46,533 bases of DNA from Candidatus Accumulibacter phosphatis (GCF_012939955.1 NZ_SPMY01000014.1:1-46533); one strand, 5' to 3'. Shown: positions 34,115 through 45,652, counted from the stretch's first letter. Notes: generated by a model not told the origin, from the letters alone. A program made the numbers and translations.

Positions 34115-34639
34115 TCAGCGGCTCTTCAGATACTTGAGCATGGTGTCGGCGTCGGATACTTCGAAGGGGTCGGTCGGGCAGTTGTCGGTGAAACCTTCTT
34201 CGGAAAACAGGCGCTTGATTTCACCGTTTTCGACATACATCGAGTAGCGCCAGCTACGCTGGCCAAAGCCCAGATTGTGCTTGTCGACCAACATCCCCAT
34301 CTTGCGGGTGAACTCGCCATTGCCGTCGGGCAGCAGGAAGACATGCTCGGCATTCTGGCTCTTGCCCCACTGGTACATGACGAAGGCGTCGTTGACCGAT
34401 ATACAGACAATGGCATCGACACCCTGCGCCTTGAACTCGTCATAGAGCGCCTCATAGCGCGGCAGATGCGAGGTCGAGCAGGTCGGCGTGAATGCGCCGG
34501 GCAGTGAAAACACAACGACGTTCTTGCCCTTGAAGATCTCGTCGCTGCTCAGATCCTTCCATTCGAACGGGTTCGGCCCACCCAGGGCATCATTGCGTAC
34601 GCGAGTCTTGAAAGTAACACTAGGGACAGCATGCGACAT
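34115..34639 (-). CDS. Prx5-type peroxiredoxin
   Basis: 174 residues. The peroxidatic site is [16 protein letters not shown] with Cys54; Thr51 and the Arg of the RSWRYSMY stretch complete the family's active site. Other cysteines are at 79 and about 155. It reduces peroxides with glutathione/glutaredoxin or thioredoxin. GGAG precedes the ATG, and a TACAAT box lies about 60 bp upstream (minus strand, 34703-34698). The glutathione reductase gene lies just upstream on the same strand (115 bp gap), so they may act together. Confidence 0.9.
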   Translation of the reverse strand: MSHAVPSVTFKTRVRNDALGGPNPFEWKDLSSDEIFKGKNVVVFSLPGAFTPTCSTSHLPRYEALYDEFKAQGVDAIVCISVNDAFVMYQWGKSQNAEHVFLLPDGNGEFTRKMGMLVDKHNLGFGQRSWRYSMYVENGEIKRLFSEEGFTDNCPTDPFEVSDADTMLKYLKSR

Positions 34640-34753
34640 CTTGTTTCTCCTTCGTTGAGTTTGAAAATCAGCAGTTCTTGCGGGTCAGACGAAAATTATT
34701 GTATGCCATATTCGGCTTCGACCAGGGGTCGGCAAGGCATTAAACAGCCACCA

Positions 34754-36112
34754 TCAGTCTTCCCGCCAGGCTTCGCGCATGGTGACGAATTCTTCGGCCG
34801 CGGTCGGATGGATGCCGATCGTCGTATCGAAAACGGCTTTGGTGGCCCCCGCGCGCATGGCGATGGCGATTCCCTGCATGATCTCGCCGGCGTCCGGACC
34901 CATCATGTGCGCACCGACGACCCGGTCGCTGGCCTTATCGACAATCAGCTTCATGAACGTCTTCTCTTCCCGCCCACTGATGGTGTGCTTCATGGGCTTG
35001 AAGGTGGACTTGAACAAGCGAACATGGCCGAACCTGGCGTGCGCTTCCTCTTCGGTAAAGCCGACCGTGCCGATATTCGGCTGGCAAAACACGGCCGTGG
35101 GGATGAAGTCATAGTCGACCGTGTTTTCCAGCCCGCCAAACTGGCGCCTGGCGAAAGACATGCCTTCGGCCAGAGCCACCGGCGTCAGCTCGATGCCGCC
35201 GGTGACGTCGCCAAGGGCGAAAATGCTCGGCTCGGAAGTGCGGAAATCCTCGTCGACCTTGATCGTGCCATCATCGTTGAGGGCCACGTTCACGCTTTCC
35301 AGACCCAGGCCTTGCAGATTCGCTTTGCGCCCGGTCGCGTAGAGCACGGCATCGACTTCGATGACCGTATCGTCGCTCAGACTGAGCTGCAGGCCACCGG
35401 GTCCCGGGGTGATGGACTCGACATTGACTTCGAAACGCAGGTCTACGCCGGTCCTGGCGATCTCCTGCGCAGCATGCGCACGGATATCGGCATCGAAGCC
35501 GCGCAGGAACAGGGGGCCGCGGTACAACTGCGTGACGCGCGCCCCCAGGCCGTTGAAAATGCCGGCGAACTCCACCGCGATGTAGCCGCCACCGACGATG
35601 GCCAGGCGCTCGGGAAAAGTCTCCAGGTCAAAAACCTCGTTGGAGCTGATGGCGTGCTCGCTGCCCGGGAAGTCCGGGATATGCGGCCAGCCGCCAGTGG
35701 CAATCAGGATCTTGCCTGCCGTGTAGCGCCGCTCGCCGACAGCCACGCCATGCGCGTCGACGATGCGTGCACGGCCGTTGATTACCTCGGCCTGTACCCC
35801 GCTCAACAATTTGTCATAGATCCCGTTGAGGCGCGAGATTTCCGCTTTCTTGTTGTCGCGCAGGGTTGCCCAGTCAAAAGCGGGGGTTTCACTGGCCCAG
35901 CCGAAATTGCGCGCGTCCTTGAAGGACTTGCCGAATTCGGACGCGTAAACGTAGAGTTTCTTGGGCACGCAACCGACATTGACGCAGGTGCCTCCCAGGT
36001 AGCGATCTTCGGCGACCGCCACCCTGGCGCCAAAACCGGCCGCCATGCGCGCAGCTCTTACACCGCCCGAGCCGGCGCCGATCACGAATAGATCATAGTC
36101 ATAGTTCTGCAC
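34754..36112 (-). CDS. gorA: Glutathione-disulfide reductase
   Basis: 452 residues from a GTG at 36112 with AGGAGG eight bases upstream; a longer frame to 36172 lacks such a site. FAD-binding [14 protein letters not shown] (12-25), redox disulfide [13 protein letters not shown] (C43, C48), NADPH-binding [15 protein letters not shown] and the C-terminal [10 protein letters not shown] with the proton-relay His. The NADPH pocket has Arg residues after the second loop ([12 protein letters not shown]), as in glutathione reductases rather than lipoamide dehydrogenases. Likely supplies reduced glutathione to the peroxiredoxin encoded next. Confidence 0.92.
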   Translation of the reverse strand: MQNYDYDLFVIGAGSGGVRAARMAAGFGARVAVAEDRYLGGTCVNVGCVPKKLYVYASEFGKSFKDARNFGWASETPAFDWATLRDNKKAEISRLNGIYDKLLSGVQAEVINGRARIVDAHGVAVGERRYTAGKILIATGGWPHIPDFPGSEHAISSNEVFDLETFPERLAIVGGGYIAVEFAGIFNGLGARVTQLYRGPLFLRGFDADIRAHAAQEIARTGVDLRFEVNVESITPGPGGLQLSLSDDTVIEVDAVLYATGRKANLQGLGLESVNVALNDDGTIKVDEDFRTSEPSIFALGDVTGGIELTPVALAEGMSFARRQFGGLENTVDYDFIPTAVFCQPNIGTVGFTEEEAHARFGHVRLFKSTFKPMKHTISGREEKTFMKLIVDKASDRVVGAHMMGPDAGEIMQGIAIAMRAGATKAVFDTTIGIHPTAAEEFVTMREAWRED

Positions 36113-36208
36113 AGGTATTTCCTCCTGATTTGTGCACTCCAGCCTGCTGGTTCCGGCGACCTCGCCAGGCACCCGACAAGGCGTTCAAATCCAGGGCAGC
36201 GCAAGCAC

Positions 36209-37306
36209 TCAATCGGCCCGCACACCCTTGATCGCAAAGTCTACCCTGAACGATTTTCCCGCCAGGCACGACACCCTCTCGTTGCTGTCCTCGTAGAGCC
36301 AGTTTGGCCCCAGAGGCCCGACGCGAAACTCCTGATTCCCGGGCACATTCGGAAAACTGTAGCTTCCTTGCGCATCGACTCGCGTGCTGAGGGCCGGTTG
36401 CCGTTCGCCGGGAACGAAGACCCCTACGTGCGTCAGCTTGAAGGTTTCCAGCGGCCCCGCGGGAGAGAGGCGAATGCGCACCGGCGTGCCGCTCACTTTC
36501 CCGAAGATCCGGCAGCTGACTGACTGCCCATTGAGCAGCCGAACCGTCGTCGTCGCCGCCACCCGCCGCCCCTGACGATCCACCGCCAGCAGCCTGAAGG
36601 TCGTTGCCTTGTCGATCGACAGGGACTCTGAACCCGAGATCGACAGCGGCCGGCCGCGCTGACCGCCAGGAACCAGGTTCCTGGTCTCGACCTCGCCGGA
36701 ATCGTCGAACAGGCGAACGCCGTCCGCGTCCTGCACTTCCCAGGATAGGTTTACCGAGCCGCCGCGCTGGACACGATCAGGCGTCACTTTGAACGACAAG
36801 ATCTGCGGTGGTCCCGCTTTTTTCTCCGGCTCGTTCGCGCTCTCTTTCGCGCTCTCTTTCGCGGTCTCTTTCGCTGGATTTCTCGCTGCTTCTTTCGCTG
36901 CTTGTTTCGCTGCATCGCTGTCGCAGGTGCTGATCTTTTCCAGGCGGATCCCGGCCGGAAACGGCAAAGCCTTGCGGTAGGCAACAGTCGTCTGCGAGCC
37001 CAGATCTTTCACTTCCACAGAAAGCATTCCAAGACGCTGCGACGGCTGCCCGGGAGCCTTCTGATCGAAGCGCGTGAATAGGCCGAAGTCGAGAAAGACG
37101 CAGGAGAAGTCGTGCCTGGCCGTCTTGCCCACCTTGCTGACCTCACCGACGACGAAACCGGCGCCTTTCTCGCTACCTTCAGTCGAGAAGCTCACGTGCA
37201 CGTCGCGCTGCGGCTCAAGCTCGGCCGCCAGCGCCTGAGCGACAGGCAGGAGGCAGACCGAAACCAGTAGAAGTGCGCGACTGACAAGCTTGGCTGATCC
37301 GGGCAT
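36209..37306 (-). CDS. Exported protein with Ala/Lys/Glu-rich linker and Ig-like part
   Basis: 365 residues. Signal peptide MPGSAKLVSRALLLVSVCLL to about residue 26 (ALA). Residues about 27-130 form a domain I do not recognise. A low-complexity linker (AKEAARNPAKETAKESAKES, about 135-160) is encoded by near-perfect 12 bp tandem units at 36835-36915. Then PPQILSFKVTPDRVQRGGSV, NLSWEVQDADGVRL is a beta-sandwich (Ig/FN3-like) opening, and the C-terminal part has paired cysteines. GGAGGTC precedes the ATG. Function unknown; the unit number of the linker may vary between strains. Confidence 0.7.
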   Translation of the reverse strand: MPGSAKLVSRALLLVSVCLLPVAQALAAELEPQRDVHVSFSTEGSEKGAGFVVGEVSKVGKTARHDFSCVFLDFGLFTRFDQKAPGQPSQRLGMLSVEVKDLGSQTTVAYRKALPFPAGIRLEKISTCDSDAAKQAAKEAARNPAKETAKESAKESANEPEKKAGPPQILSFKVTPDRVQRGGSVNLSWEVQDADGVRLFDDSGEVETRNLVPGGQRGRPLSISGSESLSIDKATTFRLLAVDRQGRRVAATTTVRLLNGQSVSCRIFGKVSGTPVRIRLSPAGPLETFKLTHVGVFVPGERQPALSTRVDAQGSYSFPNVPGNQEFRVGPLGPNWLYEDSNERVSCLAGKSFRVDFAIKGVRAD

Positions 37307-37409
37307 GACTGTTGACCTCCACAAAGAGTGAGCGGTGACGGCTTGCCGCGCCGCACCTCTGCTGCACGCTGCACGCTGCACTCCGACCAGATAGCGGGCG
37401 AAATCGGGC

Positions 37410-37886
37410 CTACCTTGCCGGTGGCACACCCATCGCCTCGCGCGCCCGTTGTTTGGCAGCGATATAGTCGCCGTGGCCGACGTAAAGCAGGTTGGCAATC
37501 TTGCGCATCAGGTGCGCTTCGTGGGCGTCCAGGTGGCCGTCGGCCAGCGCGACCTGCCACATATTCTCGATGATGCGGATCTTCTGTTCCGCACCACAAC
37601 TGGCATTGATCAGCGACGTGAACTGATAGTAGCCGCTGGCCCCACGGGCTTCCTGTTCGGCAAGGTCCATCAAGGTCTCGAGCTCTGCGGCATCAAGCTT
37701 GAACTGCACACGCAAGGCGCTGGCGATGGCCACCTGTTCTTCATCGGTGATGCGATCGTTCATGCGCATCATTTCCAGGAGCAAGGCGGCCGTGGCTACC
37801 TGCAGGCCATGTGCGGCGCCCGCCGCGCCCTGCCGCGTGCCGGGTTCGATGAACTGGTTGAAGAATTCCTTGATGGTGGCGATCAT
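37410..37886 (-). CDS. TerB-like (tellurite resistance TerB family) protein
   Basis: 158 residues, all helical. The TerB-type metal-binding acidic turns appear as RMNDRITDEEQVAI and ALADGHLDAHEAHLMRKIAN, the latter followed by LLYVGHGDYIAAK, the usual end. Such proteins are DjlA-TerB relatives of unknown role. Divergent from the YyaL-type gene. The start is the ATG at 37886 with a weak ribosome site. Confidence 0.8.
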   Translation of the reverse strand: MIATIKEFFNQFIEPGTRQGAAGAAHGLQVATAALLLEMMRMNDRITDEEQVAIASALRVQFKLDAAELETLMDLAEQEARGASGYYQFTSLINASCGAEQKIRIIENMWQVALADGHLDAHEAHLMRKIANLLYVGHGDYIAAKQRAREAMGVPPAR

Positions 37887-38005
37887 GTCTGTTTTGTCGC
37901 GTGGCTGGCAAGCGACGTATTCTAGCAGCCTGCTCGCTCGCGCGTTTTTTCGGGTCGGCTGCCGGGCAGTGAACCACTGCTTGACCCATCGACTGGAGAA
38001 AGACA

Positions 38006-40243
<2,238 letters not shown>

Positions 40244-40281
40244 GCAGACCGCTCGCTTGTCATTTTCTTCCTGGAGCGATC

Positions 40282-40633
40282 ATGAACGACATCAAGGAGT
40301 GGATCTTCGACGTCTTCGGCACCCTGGTTGACCGGCGTACGGCGATCGCCAGCGAGGCCCGGATGCAGCGGTCGCCACTCGGCATCGAAGTCGACCGGCT
40401 TGTCCCCTGCGCCAACGGCAACATCGCGCTGATTGTCGCCGCGCATTCCTCGGCCGTCGGATTTGGCAGCCGCCGCGGCGGCAGGCCTGCGCACCGCCTT
40501 CATTGCCCGCGCCGACGAGTACTGGCCAAATTCGGTGGAGAGCTCGGCAAACGTTCCTGTCGATGCTTCGGCAAGCAGCCGGCCCGACCTTGGTCGCCTT
40601 CTCGCGGGTTGCAAGGCAACGTTACTGTACTGA
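40282..40633 (+). pseudogene. Broken type II haloacid dehalogenase gene
   Basis: The start MNDIKEWIFDVFGTLVDRRT is the HAD motif I of L-2-haloacid dehalogenases (nucleophile Asp in FDVFGT). After about 26 codons the sequence jumps to the family's C-terminus, IALIVAAHSSA, then shifts frame to SDLAAAAAAGLRTAFIARAD and DEYWPN, the motif IV region. About 130 codons of the middle are deleted. It follows the YyaL gene by 38 bp, so it probably was its operon partner. Confidence 0.8.
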
Positions 40634-40655
40634 GTTAATTTACTCACAACAGTAA
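40622..40655. promoter_or_regulatory. AT-rich nested dyad between convergent genes
   Basis: TTACTGT (40622-40628) pairs with ACAGTAA (40649-40655), and TGAGT (40631-40635) with ACTCA (40642-40646) around TTAATT. It lies over the end of the dehalogenase remnant and 70 bp past the HpaB-family gene. It may be a two-way terminator without T tract or an old operator. Confidence 0.4.
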
Positions 40656-40723
40656 TCGAGACCAAGATCGGAGCGAGAACCAACACTGCGGCCCCGCTCT
40701 CACGACCGAGGGAGGGAGAATAG

Positions 40724-42340
40724 TCAGTCAATGCCACGATCTTCACGAGCCGGCAGCGACACCATCGCCGCCTGCCCCGGCTGCGAACAGCCGCTGTCAC
40801 AGCAGCGCCCCGGCTGCCGGTTGCGGGTAATCGGCCGCGCGGGGTCATCGACCAGACCGCGATCGAGCAGGCGTTCGACCAGCGCCACTTTGTCGCCGAC
40901 CGGGTAGTTGCGCCAGATCTCCTGCTTCATGGCTGCCGGTGAGCCGCCGCCGTGCAGGCTGATCACCGAGTACCAGCCGGCCTGATATGAGGCCGTGAGG
41001 TCTTCCATGAAACGCGCCACTTCGATGCGTTTTTCATAGGGAACGTCGGGATTGGCGCGCAAGACTTCGGCCAGGCGGGCGGCAGTAGCCGGATTATGGT
41101 CTTCGTCCGGGCCCGGCAGGGCGACGATCAGGCCGCCGGAAACTTCGTGCGCCAGGCGGTGCATGTCGTAGATTTTGGTCGCCAGCAGCAGCTTGCCGAT
41201 GTTGGCGAAGACCGGGTCGGGCATGAAGCTACCGCTGGCCTCGTCGGCCTGGCCATAGACACTGGCCGCGACGCCGCAGGCGAAGAAGCTCTCGGTGATG
41301 GTAATCAACTCGACCATTGCTTCGCGCAGATTCGACTGCGCACCGGGATCAGGGAAGCCGTTGGCCTCGCACATCAGGGCGCCGGCGCCGATCAGGAGAT
41401 CGCCGAAACCGGCCCGTGCGGCGATGCAGCTATGGCGGTGGTGGGTGGCGTAGTTGTAGGTCAGCACTCCCGAGTGCTCCCAGTCGCCGGCGTAGAACAC
41501 CCGCTCCCAGGGGACGAAGACGCGCTCGAAGAGGACTACTGCGGTGGCCTGGCCGTAGCGACGCGAAAACAACGGCTGGCCGTGTTCGGGCTTCTCACCC
41601 GGCCGGCCGGCCGGCCGCGAGACGATGGTGACACCCGCGGCGTCGACCGGTACGGCGCAGCACACGGCAAAATCGGCGTCTTCCGCTCCCATGTTGCGAC
41701 AGGGCATGACCAGGAACTCGTGCATGTATGCGGCGCCGGTGACGATCGCCTTGGCGCCGGAGATGACAATTCCCTTGCCATTGCGTTCGACGATGTGCAG
41801 GTAGGAATCCGGATTGCTCTGTTGATGCGGGCGCTTGCTGCGATCCCCTTTGGCGTCGGTCATGGCGATACCGAGCGACAGATCCTGATCCTGCACCTGC
41901 GTCAGGTATTCGGCGAAGCGCGCGCGATGCTCGCTGCTGCCACGCGCATCATCGATGCGCGCGCTGACCTGATGGATGGCATTGAGCGCGTCGTGCGCGA
42001 GATAGCGCTGCGCGCAGCCGGTTTCCTGGCACAGCAGACGCACCGCTTCGAGCTTGTTGAGTAAATCGCCGGCCGATTCATTGATGTGCAGCATGCGGTT
42101 CACCGGGCTGGCGCGCTGCGCCTGGCGGGCGATCATCAAGGGCGCTTTGGCGGTGTCGAGTGCGAAATCGTAAGTCACTGCCAGCGCGTTGATCCCTGGC
42201 TGCAGTTCCGGCGCATCGGCGACCGATGCGATCTGATGGCCATCGACATAGACGAGTGGCCGATAGCGGCGCAGCGATTCACGGTAGTCGCTGCCACTCA
42301 TCAGCAGCCCGGACGAAGCTTCCTGCGTTGCGCGGTTCAT
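40724..42340 (-). CDS. HpaB/4-hydroxybutyryl-CoA dehydratase family flavoprotein
   Basis: 538 residues of the 4-hydroxyphenylacetate 3-hydroxylase family. The N-terminal domain has SGSDYRESLRRYRPLVYVDG and DFALDT; the middle has MTDAKGDRSKRPHQ, GIVISGAKAIVTGAAYMHEF; the C-terminal helix domain has HRHSCIAARAGFGDLLIGAG. The overall pattern is nearer 4-hydroxybutyryl-CoA dehydratase (AbfD) than HpaB. But by eye the cluster ligands are incomplete: AbfD C99-x3-C103 reads C109-AQR-Y113 and the C299 position is Ala. So a [4Fe-4S] dehydratase is unlikely and a flavin-only role is more plausible. AAGGAG precedes the ATG. Divergent from a TetR gene that likely controls it. The tail (RCCDSGCSQPG) is Cys-rich and unusual. 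Confidence 0.8.
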   Translation of the reverse strand: MNRATQEASSGLLMSGSDYRESLRRYRPLVYVDGHQIASVADAPELQPGINALAVTYDFALDTAKAPLMIARQAQRASPVNRMLHINESAGDLLNKLEAVRLLCQETGCAQRYLAHDALNAIHQVSARIDDARGSSEHRARFAEYLTQVQDQDLSLGIAMTDAKGDRSKRPHQQSNPDSYLHIVERNGKGIVISGAKAIVTGAAYMHEFLVMPCRNMGAEDADFAVCCAVPVDAAGVTIVSRPAGRPGEKPEHGQPLFSRRYGQATAVVLFERVFVPWERVFYAGDWEHSGVLTYNYATHHRHSCIAARAGFGDLLIGAGALMCEANGFPDPGAQSNLREAMVELITITESFFACGVAASVYGQADEASGSFMPDPVFANIGKLLLATKIYDMHRLAHEVSGGLIVALPGPDEDHNPATAARLAEVLRANPDVPYEKRIEVARFMEDLTASYQAGWYSVISLHGGGSPAAMKQEIWRNYPVGDKVALVERLLDRGLVDDPARPITRNRQPGRCCDSGCSQPGQAAMVSLPAREDRGID

Positions 42341-42381
42341 GGTCCTGGCTCCTTCCATCGAGGCCACCTTTGAAGAGAAAT

Positions 42382-42415
42382 TGAACGGCGTTCAGTTTTT
42401 TAGCAAGCGTATAAT
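42382..42415 (+). promoter_or_regulatory. TetR-type operator and -10 box in the divergent promoter
   Basis: Perfect dyad TGAAC-GGC-GTTCA at 42382-42394, then TATAAT at 42410-42415. A start of transcription seven bases later falls on the ATG at 42422. The dyad lies 42 bp from the start of the HpaB-family gene, so it could repress both directions. Confidence 0.6.
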
Positions 42416-42421
42416 GCGCTC

Positions 42422-43114
42422 ATGCGAAAGTCAATGAAGAGCTCGGCGGACACCACCGCAACGGCGGCACCCGGCGCGCCCGAGGCACGCAGCGACGATG
42501 CGCGTCGCCTGCGTACGGACACCATGGCGCAGCGGCGCCGCGAACTGATTCTCGATGCGGCGCGCGCCGCTTTTTTCGAGTTGGGGCTGCAAGGTGCCAG
42601 CATGCGCGAGATCGCCAAGCGCGCCGGTTATACGCCGGGGGCCATCTACAGCTATTTTGCAAGTCGGGAGGAAATCTACGCGGCCCTGCTCGGCGAGTCG
42701 CTGCTGCGCCTCAACGCGCAGGTCGCCAGCGCGCCAGGTGACGGAAACGCGGCGGAGCGAGTGCGCAGCAAAGCCAGCGCCTTCTTCGATTTCTACCGCG
42801 ACAACCCGCGCGATCTCGATCTTGGCTTCTATCTGTTCCAGGGCGTGCGCCCGAACGGCCTGACTCGCGAACTCGACGCGCAGCTCAACGAGCAGTTGCG
42901 CGCCGCGCTACAGCCGACCGCCGAGGCACTGCGCGACTTCGACCTCAATGCCAGCGCCTGCGAAACCGAGGTCACTGCGCTGTTCGTCCACATGGTCGGC
43001 TTGCTGGTGCTGATCCATACCGGGCGTATCCGCATATTTCGGCAACACGCGCCGCAACTTCTGGCGCAGTATCTCGACCAACTGACGGAAAGACTGCAGC
43101 GCGCCGGGCACTGA
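42422..43114 (+). CDS. TetR/AcrR-family transcriptional regulator
   Basis: 230 residues from the first ATG; in-frame ATG codons at 42434 and 42524 are alternatives. The DNA-binding domain is at about 40-85: RELILDAARAAFFELGLQGA, SMREIAKRAGYTPGAIYSYF, ASREEIYAALL. The ligand domain follows and is unassigned. The long Ala/Thr-rich N-terminus (1-34) is unusual and may not be translated if the start is at 42524. Promoter geometry would make a leaderless mRNA from 42422. Divergent gene and operator suggest it controls the HpaB-family gene and itself. Confidence 0.85.
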   Translation: MRKSMKSSADTTATAAPGAPEARSDDARRLRTDTMAQRRRELILDAARAAFFELGLQGASMREIAKRAGYTPGAIYSYFASREEIYAALLGESLLRLNAQVASAPGDGNAAERVRSKASAFFDFYRDNPRDLDLGFYLFQGVRPNGLTRELDAQLNEQLRAALQPTAEALRDFDLNASACETEVTALFVHMVGLLVLIHTGRIRIFRQHAPQLLAQYLDQLTERLQRAGH

Positions 43115-43217
43115 CGATGAAAAGGCATTGTGTTATGGTGCGCCGATACTCCCGCTCCCCCTCGCCGCCCCTTCCCACACACGTCACTGATTGCCAGGCA
43201 ACTCGACACCGATCCCC

Positions 43218-43871
43218 ATGAATGTGACCATCGACATTGCTTCCGACCTCGTCTGCCCCTGGTGCTTCGTCGGCAAACGAAGACTGGCGCAGGCGGTCGC
43301 ACTGGTCCAGGCCAGCCATCCCGAGAGCCGCTTCCAGTTCAACTGGCTACCGTATTTTCTCAACCCGAACACCGCGCCCGAAGGCGAACCCTACCGCGCT
43401 TTTCTGGAAGCCAAGTTCGGCAGCTCGGCCGCGATAGACAAGATGCAGAGCGATGTCGCTGCTGCCGGACATGAGGCGGGCGTCGACTTCGACTTTGCGC
43501 GCATCGTCACCCGCCCGAACACGCTGCGTGCGCACCGCCTGGTCTATCGCGCACAGTCCATCGGCCATCGACCGGCGACCATCGAAGCGCTGGTCGAGCG
43601 GCTATTCGTGGCGCATTTCCAGTGTGGCGAAGATATCGGCGACGTCACGACGCTGGCCGATATCGCCGCTGCCTGTGGCGATATCAAGAAGGACGTTGCC
43701 GATTATCTGGCCAGCAGCGAAGGCGAAAAGCCGGTGCGGTCACTGGCCGACAAGGTCACCGCGCTTGGCGTAAGTGGTGTGCCGTTCTTCATCATTCAGC
43801 GCCGCCTGAGCATCTCCGGCGCGCAAAGTGGCGAAGTGCTGGCGGCGGCAATCATCGAAGCACTGCAATAG
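43218..43871 (+). CDS. DsbA-family (FrnE-like) cytoplasmic oxidoreductase
   Basis: 217 residues, no signal peptide. Opens MNVTIDIASDLVCPWCFVGK with the CPWC site (C13, C16), then FNWLPYFLNPNTAPEGEPYR, RPNTLRAHRLVYRA, and near the end GVSGVPFFII, the cis-Pro loop. This is the FrnE/2-hydroxychromene-isomerase-like branch, often linked to oxidative stress. The start at 43218 removes nine codons of an earlier ATG. It leads the transglutaminase-like gene by 28 bp. Confidence 0.88.
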   Translation: MNVTIDIASDLVCPWCFVGKRRLAQAVALVQASHPESRFQFNWLPYFLNPNTAPEGEPYRAFLEAKFGSSAAIDKMQSDVAAAGHEAGVDFDFARIVTRPNTLRAHRLVYRAQSIGHRPATIEALVERLFVAHFQCGEDIGDVTTLADIAAACGDIKKDVADYLASSEGEKPVRSLADKVTALGVSGVPFFIIQRRLSISGAQSGEVLAAAIIEALQ

Positions 43872-43899
43872 AACCGAACCGCGGGAGGCGAGGCTAGCG

Positions 43900-44820
43900 A
43901 TGCACGTCCATTACAACATCACCCATACCACCTGCTACCGTTACAGCTCGCTGGTGACTTTCGGCGAACACCGGGTGATGTTCCGCCCGCGCGACAGTCA
44001 CGACCAGCGCGTGCTGGCCACCGACCTGCGGGTCAGCCCGGAAGCGGTGGTGCGCATGATCCAGGATCCGCACTCCAATTCGGTGGCGCTAGTGACACCG
44101 CTCGGTGCCGCCACCGAACTCAAAATCGTCTGTTCATTCACCATCGAGCACGCGCTGAACCCCTACCCGGAACTGCAGCTCTCGCCAAGCGCGCAGATCT
44201 TCCCGTTTGCCTATTCGGTCGAAGAGCGTTTCGACCTCGAACACTACATGCGCCCTCACCACGACGACCCCGAGGGCGTGTTGACCCACTGGGCTCGCCA
44301 GTTCATGCGCACCGATGGTCCGACCGGAACGCGTGAACTGTTGCTGAACATGAACCAGTTCATTCGCAATTATTTTGGCTACGCCCAACGCGAACAGGAA
44401 GGCACACAGACACCCTTGCGGACCCTCGAACTGGGGACCGGAACCTGCCGTGACTTCGCACTGCTGATGATGGAGGCGGTACGCCGCCTCGGTGTCGCTG
44501 CCCGCTTCGTATCCGGCTACCTTTACGATCAGGCGCTGGACAGTGGCAACGAAAGCGGCGAAGGCGGTGGCGATGCTAGCGAAAACACCATCGGCGCCGG
44601 CACCACCCATGCTTGGCTGCAAGTCTATCTGCCGGGCGCCGGCTGGGTGACTTTCGACCCGACCAACAACCTGCTCGGCAGCAACCAGCTGATCCGCGTC
44701 GGCGTCGCACGCGACCCTGGCCAGGCGTCACCAATCTCGGGAAACTGGTTCGGGGCGGCGAACGCCTACCTCGGAATGACGGCAACGGTGCAGGTGCGGC
44801 GGGTAACGCCCGGCGACTGA
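43900..44820 (+). CDS. Transglutaminase-like cysteine protease family protein
   Basis: 306 residues. N-terminal beta part MHVHYNITHTTCYRYSSLVT with FGEHRVMFRPRDSHDQRVL, typical of bacterial transglutaminase-like proteins. The catalytic triad is Cys183 in GTGTCRDFALLMMEAVRRLG, His237 in GTTHAWLQVYLPGAGW and Asp253 in FDPTNN. Family members act as amidases or proteases; substrate unknown. A Gly/Glu/Ser-rich loop (DSGNESGEGGGDASENT) before the His is an insertion. GGGAGG upstream. Likely operon with the DsbA-family gene. Confidence 0.88.
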   Translation: MHVHYNITHTTCYRYSSLVTFGEHRVMFRPRDSHDQRVLATDLRVSPEAVVRMIQDPHSNSVALVTPLGAATELKIVCSFTIEHALNPYPELQLSPSAQIFPFAYSVEERFDLEHYMRPHHDDPEGVLTHWARQFMRTDGPTGTRELLLNMNQFIRNYFGYAQREQEGTQTPLRTLELGTGTCRDFALLMMEAVRRLGVAARFVSGYLYDQALDSGNESGEGGGDASENTIGAGTTHAWLQVYLPGAGWVTFDPTNNLLGSNQLIRVGVARDPGQASPISGNWFGAANAYLGMTATVQVRRVTPGD

Positions 44821-44878
44821 GCGCGCCAACGCACGCTGCGGCTCGTTCAGGATTTCTGGACTTGCGGAGTTCAAAAGC

Positions 44879-45652
44879 TCAGGACGGCACTGCCGGGTCG
44901 ATGCCTACGACCTTGCTGCCGTGAGTTCGTCCCGGCGAAAGAATAGCTTCGATCGCACGCCCGTCGTCATCGCCGAGCAGCCGCTCCAGACGCAGCTCGA
45001 CTTCCACTTCCAGCACCAGCGTGCGCTGTGCCGGGCCAGGCGACGCGCCCGAGCTGAACCTCAGCGTCTTCAGCGTGCCGTCAGCCTGATAGCCACCGGC
45101 AGTCCAGCAAAAGGAGGCCGCACGCTGAAGTGCTTCGCGGTTCATCACTAGCACAGCAAGCGAGAGGGCGAAGGCTCGCTCGGCACTCTCGGCGTCCGCG
45201 CCGGTAATCTGCAAGCCCAGCTTGTGTAGCGACTTCAGGCGTGTCCCTGCGGCGATGACGCCGTACATCACGTGCAGATAGTCGAATCCCGAGAGAACCC
45301 TGCCGGCGGCGGGAACAACCGAGAACGACGCCGCGTCAGCGACGTTCCAGACAACCTCGGTGTTGCGCAAGGCCACCAACTCGCCACTGGTCGAGCGCAG
45401 GTAGACACGTTTCGGGCCCGGATACGGCAGCCGCGTCAGCGCGTAGGGACCGGCCGGGGCTGCTGGGTCGAAGAGCAGCTCGTCGACCGCGTCCTCGGGC
45501 CCCGGTTCGCCAGCGATCGGATCGGCCGCGAGGCGATCGAAATCCCAGCTGTCGGCGGAAAAAGTCGCTGCCGCCGCGCCGCTACCGGTGAACAGCGACG
45601 GCAACGCGCTCTTCAGCAACGTGTCGATGGCGTTTTCTAGCACAAGCAGCAT
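44879..45652 (-). CDS. Uncharacterised protein
   Basis: 257 residues, soluble, acidic. Starts MLLVLENAIDTLLKSALPSL. A Pro/Ala/Asp-rich middle (GEPGPEDAVDELLFDPAAPA, PYPGPKRVYLRS) and a beta/alpha C-terminal part ending LSPGRTHGSKVVGIDPAVPS. I recognise no domain. Codon use and the steady frame support coding. It is convergent with the transglutaminase-like gene and has no obvious partner. The ribosome site is weak. Confidence 0.65.
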   Translation of the reverse strand: MLLVLENAIDTLLKSALPSLFTGSGAAAATFSADSWDFDRLAADPIAGEPGPEDAVDELLFDPAAPAGPYALTRLPYPGPKRVYLRSTSGELVALRNTEVVWNVADAASFSVVPAAGRVLSGFDYLHVMYGVIAAGTRLKSLHKLGLQITGADAESAERAFALSLAVLVMNREALQRAASFCWTAGGYQADGTLKTLRFSSGASPGPAQRTLVLEVEVELRLERLLGDDDGRAIEAILSPGRTHGSKVVGIDPAVPS

